NCBI GenBank assembly: GCA_900088475.1
Contig: FLMG01002985.1
Span: 1-30,710 of the forward strand
Length of the DNA: 30,710 nucleotides
Direction: 5' to 3'
Source: Hyphochytrium catenoides
Taxonomy: Eukaryota > Sar > Hyphochytriomycetes > Hyphochytriales > Hyphochytriaceae
A program made the translations under genes and the position numbers. The notes beneath the pieces are model-generated. The model was not told the origin of the DNA. It made no database searches and saw nothing but the letters and a program-made list of their open reading frames with translations. Every line of letters begins with the position of its first letter. Positions within the stretch are counted from its first letter, which is position 1. This document shows, piece after piece, positions 28,857 to 30,710 of the stretch.

Positions 28857-30176
28857 TCATTTATCGTCTTCTTTCTGATCTGTGTCCTCATTCTCATCTG
28901 ATGCGTAGGCTACTAAGGTGGCGGTGGAAGAGTTGAGCTTCACCCCTCCTTTTTTGGCTTTTCCCTCCTTCTTATGCTTTACTTTTTGCTTCTTCACTTT
29001 AATCTGGACCTCTGCCTCTTCTTCTTTCGCCTTCGTCTCTGCCACCTTGGGAGGTAATGGCAGCTGTGGCTCTGGGAGTGCATGGACCGTCCTTTTAGAA
29101 GCTTCCATACGGGCTAATTCTATCCAGATGGTCCCATATACCAGCGACAAGGAGAGAGAGAAAGAGAGAGAGAGAAGTTAGAAGTGACAGCATTGAGACA
29201 TAACACAAATGGCTTTACAAAGGAAAACAGAGGGAGAGAGAAAGAGAGAGAGAGACGATAAGGAGGATGAAACAGAGCTAAGAGAGACAGAAGAGCTGCG
29301 GGTTGAACGGGAGCAAGCTCCAAACATACGAAAAGCTTGCAGGTCTTCTTCCTGCTGCTGCCGCTGGAGCTTCTCTTGTTCCCTTTGCCGTGACTCAAAC
29401 TCATCCAAAAACTGCACATCTTCATCATCCAGAGCACGCGGTGGCTCTATCGCCATGCACCAAGAGCGAGACAGAAAGTTAGTATATAACACGCCTAAGA
29501 TATGAGAGTGACTAGGAACCAAGCGGAGAGAGAAGCAACCCATAAACGGAAAGGGGAAGGAGAGGATGAGAGAGAGAGAAACAAGAGAGAGGGAGAGAGA
29601 GAGAGAGAAAGAGAGAGAAGGCCGCATGAAATACAAGAGTGGCAGGGAGACCAAGCGGTGGAAGACCTACGGAATGGGTTGTTCTTCTCTTTCCACTGGT
29701 TGTCTTTCTTCTCCTTCTCTTCTTGCAGCTGTTCAAAGAGAGAGCGATGGTTCACGGCGGAGGTAAGCTCATACGATATTGCTTTATCTCTCTTCTCTTC
29801 TTCCGTGAGCTCGATCGGCTTCTCTTCTGCATCGTTGCCGAACAGCTGCGAAGAAAAACAGCGCCAAGATGAGAGAAGGAAAGATGCGATGGATTGGTAT
29901 AAGGTGGAAACCAGCGTCTCTCTAGCTAGAGTGCGTGAAAGGAAGTGGAAACGAGAAGGACGAAGAGACAAGAAAGAGAGAGAAAGGGAAAGAGAGAGAC
30001 ACACCTAGTGAGAGAGAAGGGTGAAGGTGACGGGGGAGGGAGAGAAGACGAATGTCTTTCCTTACCCCGTCCTTGGAGATGAGTACGGAGGACTTCACAA
30101 AGCCAGAAATCTCCTTCCTAGCCGCCACCTCTTTGAGCGCCTCCGTCTTAAACTTGCTAAAGACGTCGGAGGACAT
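28857..30176 (-). CDS. PSME3IP1: FAM192A/PSME3IP1 (NIP30) family protein, four exons
   Basis: Minus-strand exons are 30176-30066, 29845-29671, 29446-29330 and 29119-28857, with intron phases 0, 1 and 1. They sum to 666 bases and 221 residues (human protein about 254). The family's conserved N-terminal (NIP30) domain is clear: HRSLFEQLQEEKEKKDNQW in exon 2 followed across the splice by PPRALDDEDVQFLDEFESRQ and a Gln/Glu-rich helix in exon 3. Exon 4 holds a Lys-rich stretch and an acidic C-terminus with VAYASDENEDTDQKEDD, which corresponds to the serine/acidic CK2-type site of the human protein. In animals the protein binds the proteasome activator PA28-gamma (PSME3) and limits its association with the 20S proteasome. 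An in-frame ATG further upstream (30314) is possible, but the extension is low-complexity. All introns are pyrimidine-rich on the sense strand. Confidence 0.85.
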
Positions 30177-30710
30177 TGCTCCTTTCCTCCCACTCGCTTT
30201 CTCTCTCTCTCTTCCCGTCGCTCTCTCTCCTTCTTCCTGGTTGTTGATCAATTCTTTATCGTTTCTGCTCCCTCTCTCCCTTCTGTCCTCCTGCAAGAGA
30301 GCACCTGTCCACACTCTTTTTCTCTGGTTCTGCTCTTTCTCCTTGCCTTTCTCCTCCCCTTTTGCCGAGGTCGTGGGCGCTATCCAGAGGAGAGACAGAA
30401 GAAGAGAATTCGGCCGTGGGTTATGCGTCAGCTCGAGCAGTCCATGGCCTGGAAACAGAGACGCTTGCTTTGAAGTCTCTCTCAGCTGTCTTGTTGATCT
30501 TCAGTTGACTTCCTGACTGCTCATAACAGTTCCTGGTCAGTATGGTACCCGCCCCAGTCGCGGCGGTGATGGGAACCTTGGTGCCATCATAAGCCAAATC
30601 TTTTGCAGCTCTCTCCTCTTCTCCTGCCTCTCCATTTCTCTCTCCCTCTCTCTTTATTTTTATAGAAAATTTAGTGCCTCTCTCAATCCTTTCTCTCTCT
30701 CTCTCTCTCT
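30177..30710. repeat. CT-rich flank upstream of the FAM192A-family gene
   Basis: CT-rich tracts lie at 30190-30350 and 30610-30710, ending in a pure CT run at the window edge. A plus-strand open frame across 30021-30516 is serine- and leucine-rich and looks artefactual. It should hold the promoter of the minus-strand gene. No other gene is seen. Confidence 0.5.

Noticed and set aside
29502-30008. Plus-strand 168-codon frame opposite the FAM192A-family gene
   Set aside because: It is the antisense of exon 2 flanked by Arg/Glu repeat translations of the introns; the minus-strand exons match a known family.
30021-30516. Overlapping plus-strand frames of about 150 codons
   Set aside because: They are antisense to exon 1 of the FAM192A-family gene and then CT-rich repeat; no domain.

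Overview
The window looks like nuclear DNA of a single-celled eukaryote. Genes are interrupted by short GT-AG introns of about 50 to 480 bases in all three phases. Introns and flanks are full of CT/GA microsatellites, and the protein families are eukaryotic (XRCC2, FAM192A/PSME3IP1, PAN-domain subtilase, BCS1-like AAA ATPase). I cannot fix the lineage from sequence alone; a protist such as a cryptophyte or another alga would fit, but that is a guess. There is no bacterial operon structure, CRISPR array, tRNA or rRNA that I can see.

Layout, left to right. A GA-repeat flank (1-260) is followed by an intronless secreted subtilisin-like protease with three C-terminal PAN/apple-type cysteine modules (818-2788), then an intronless BCS1-like AAA ATPase with an N-terminal membrane anchor (3788-4813). 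An orphan piece of a protein kinase N-lobe lies on the minus strand (5234-5443), next to a fold-back sequence. The main feature comes next: three paralogous genes on the plus strand (6750-8706, 11296-13885, 21036-22752). Each has four exons with identical intron positions and phases (1, 2, 1) and encodes a seven-transmembrane protein that I do not recognise. Between and after them are GA/CT-rich spacers, a secreted or GPI-anchored-like protein (17336-18277), a small protein with a zinc ribbon at each end (24350-24895), and several spliced gene candidates found by hand from exon phase (9122-9501, 18688-19604, and weaker ones near 15071-15386 and 25027-26062).

At the right end is a multi-exon XRCC2 orthologue (26016 to at least 27926), a RAD51 paralogue of homologous recombination. 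Convergent with it on the minus strand is a four-exon FAM192A/PSME3IP1 (NIP30) orthologue (28857-30176).

There is no sign that the window as a whole forms one pathway. The coherent unit is the 7TM family, which has the look of a lineage-specific receptor-like expansion: short N-terminus with a PC-x-[FY]-PYV motif, a conserved cysteine pair before TM7, a long loop between TM5 and TM6, and a serine/acid-rich C-tail carrying a shared W-[LM]-S motif. Exon models were assembled by eye from splice signals, frame and comparison among paralogues or known families; none is backed by transcript data.
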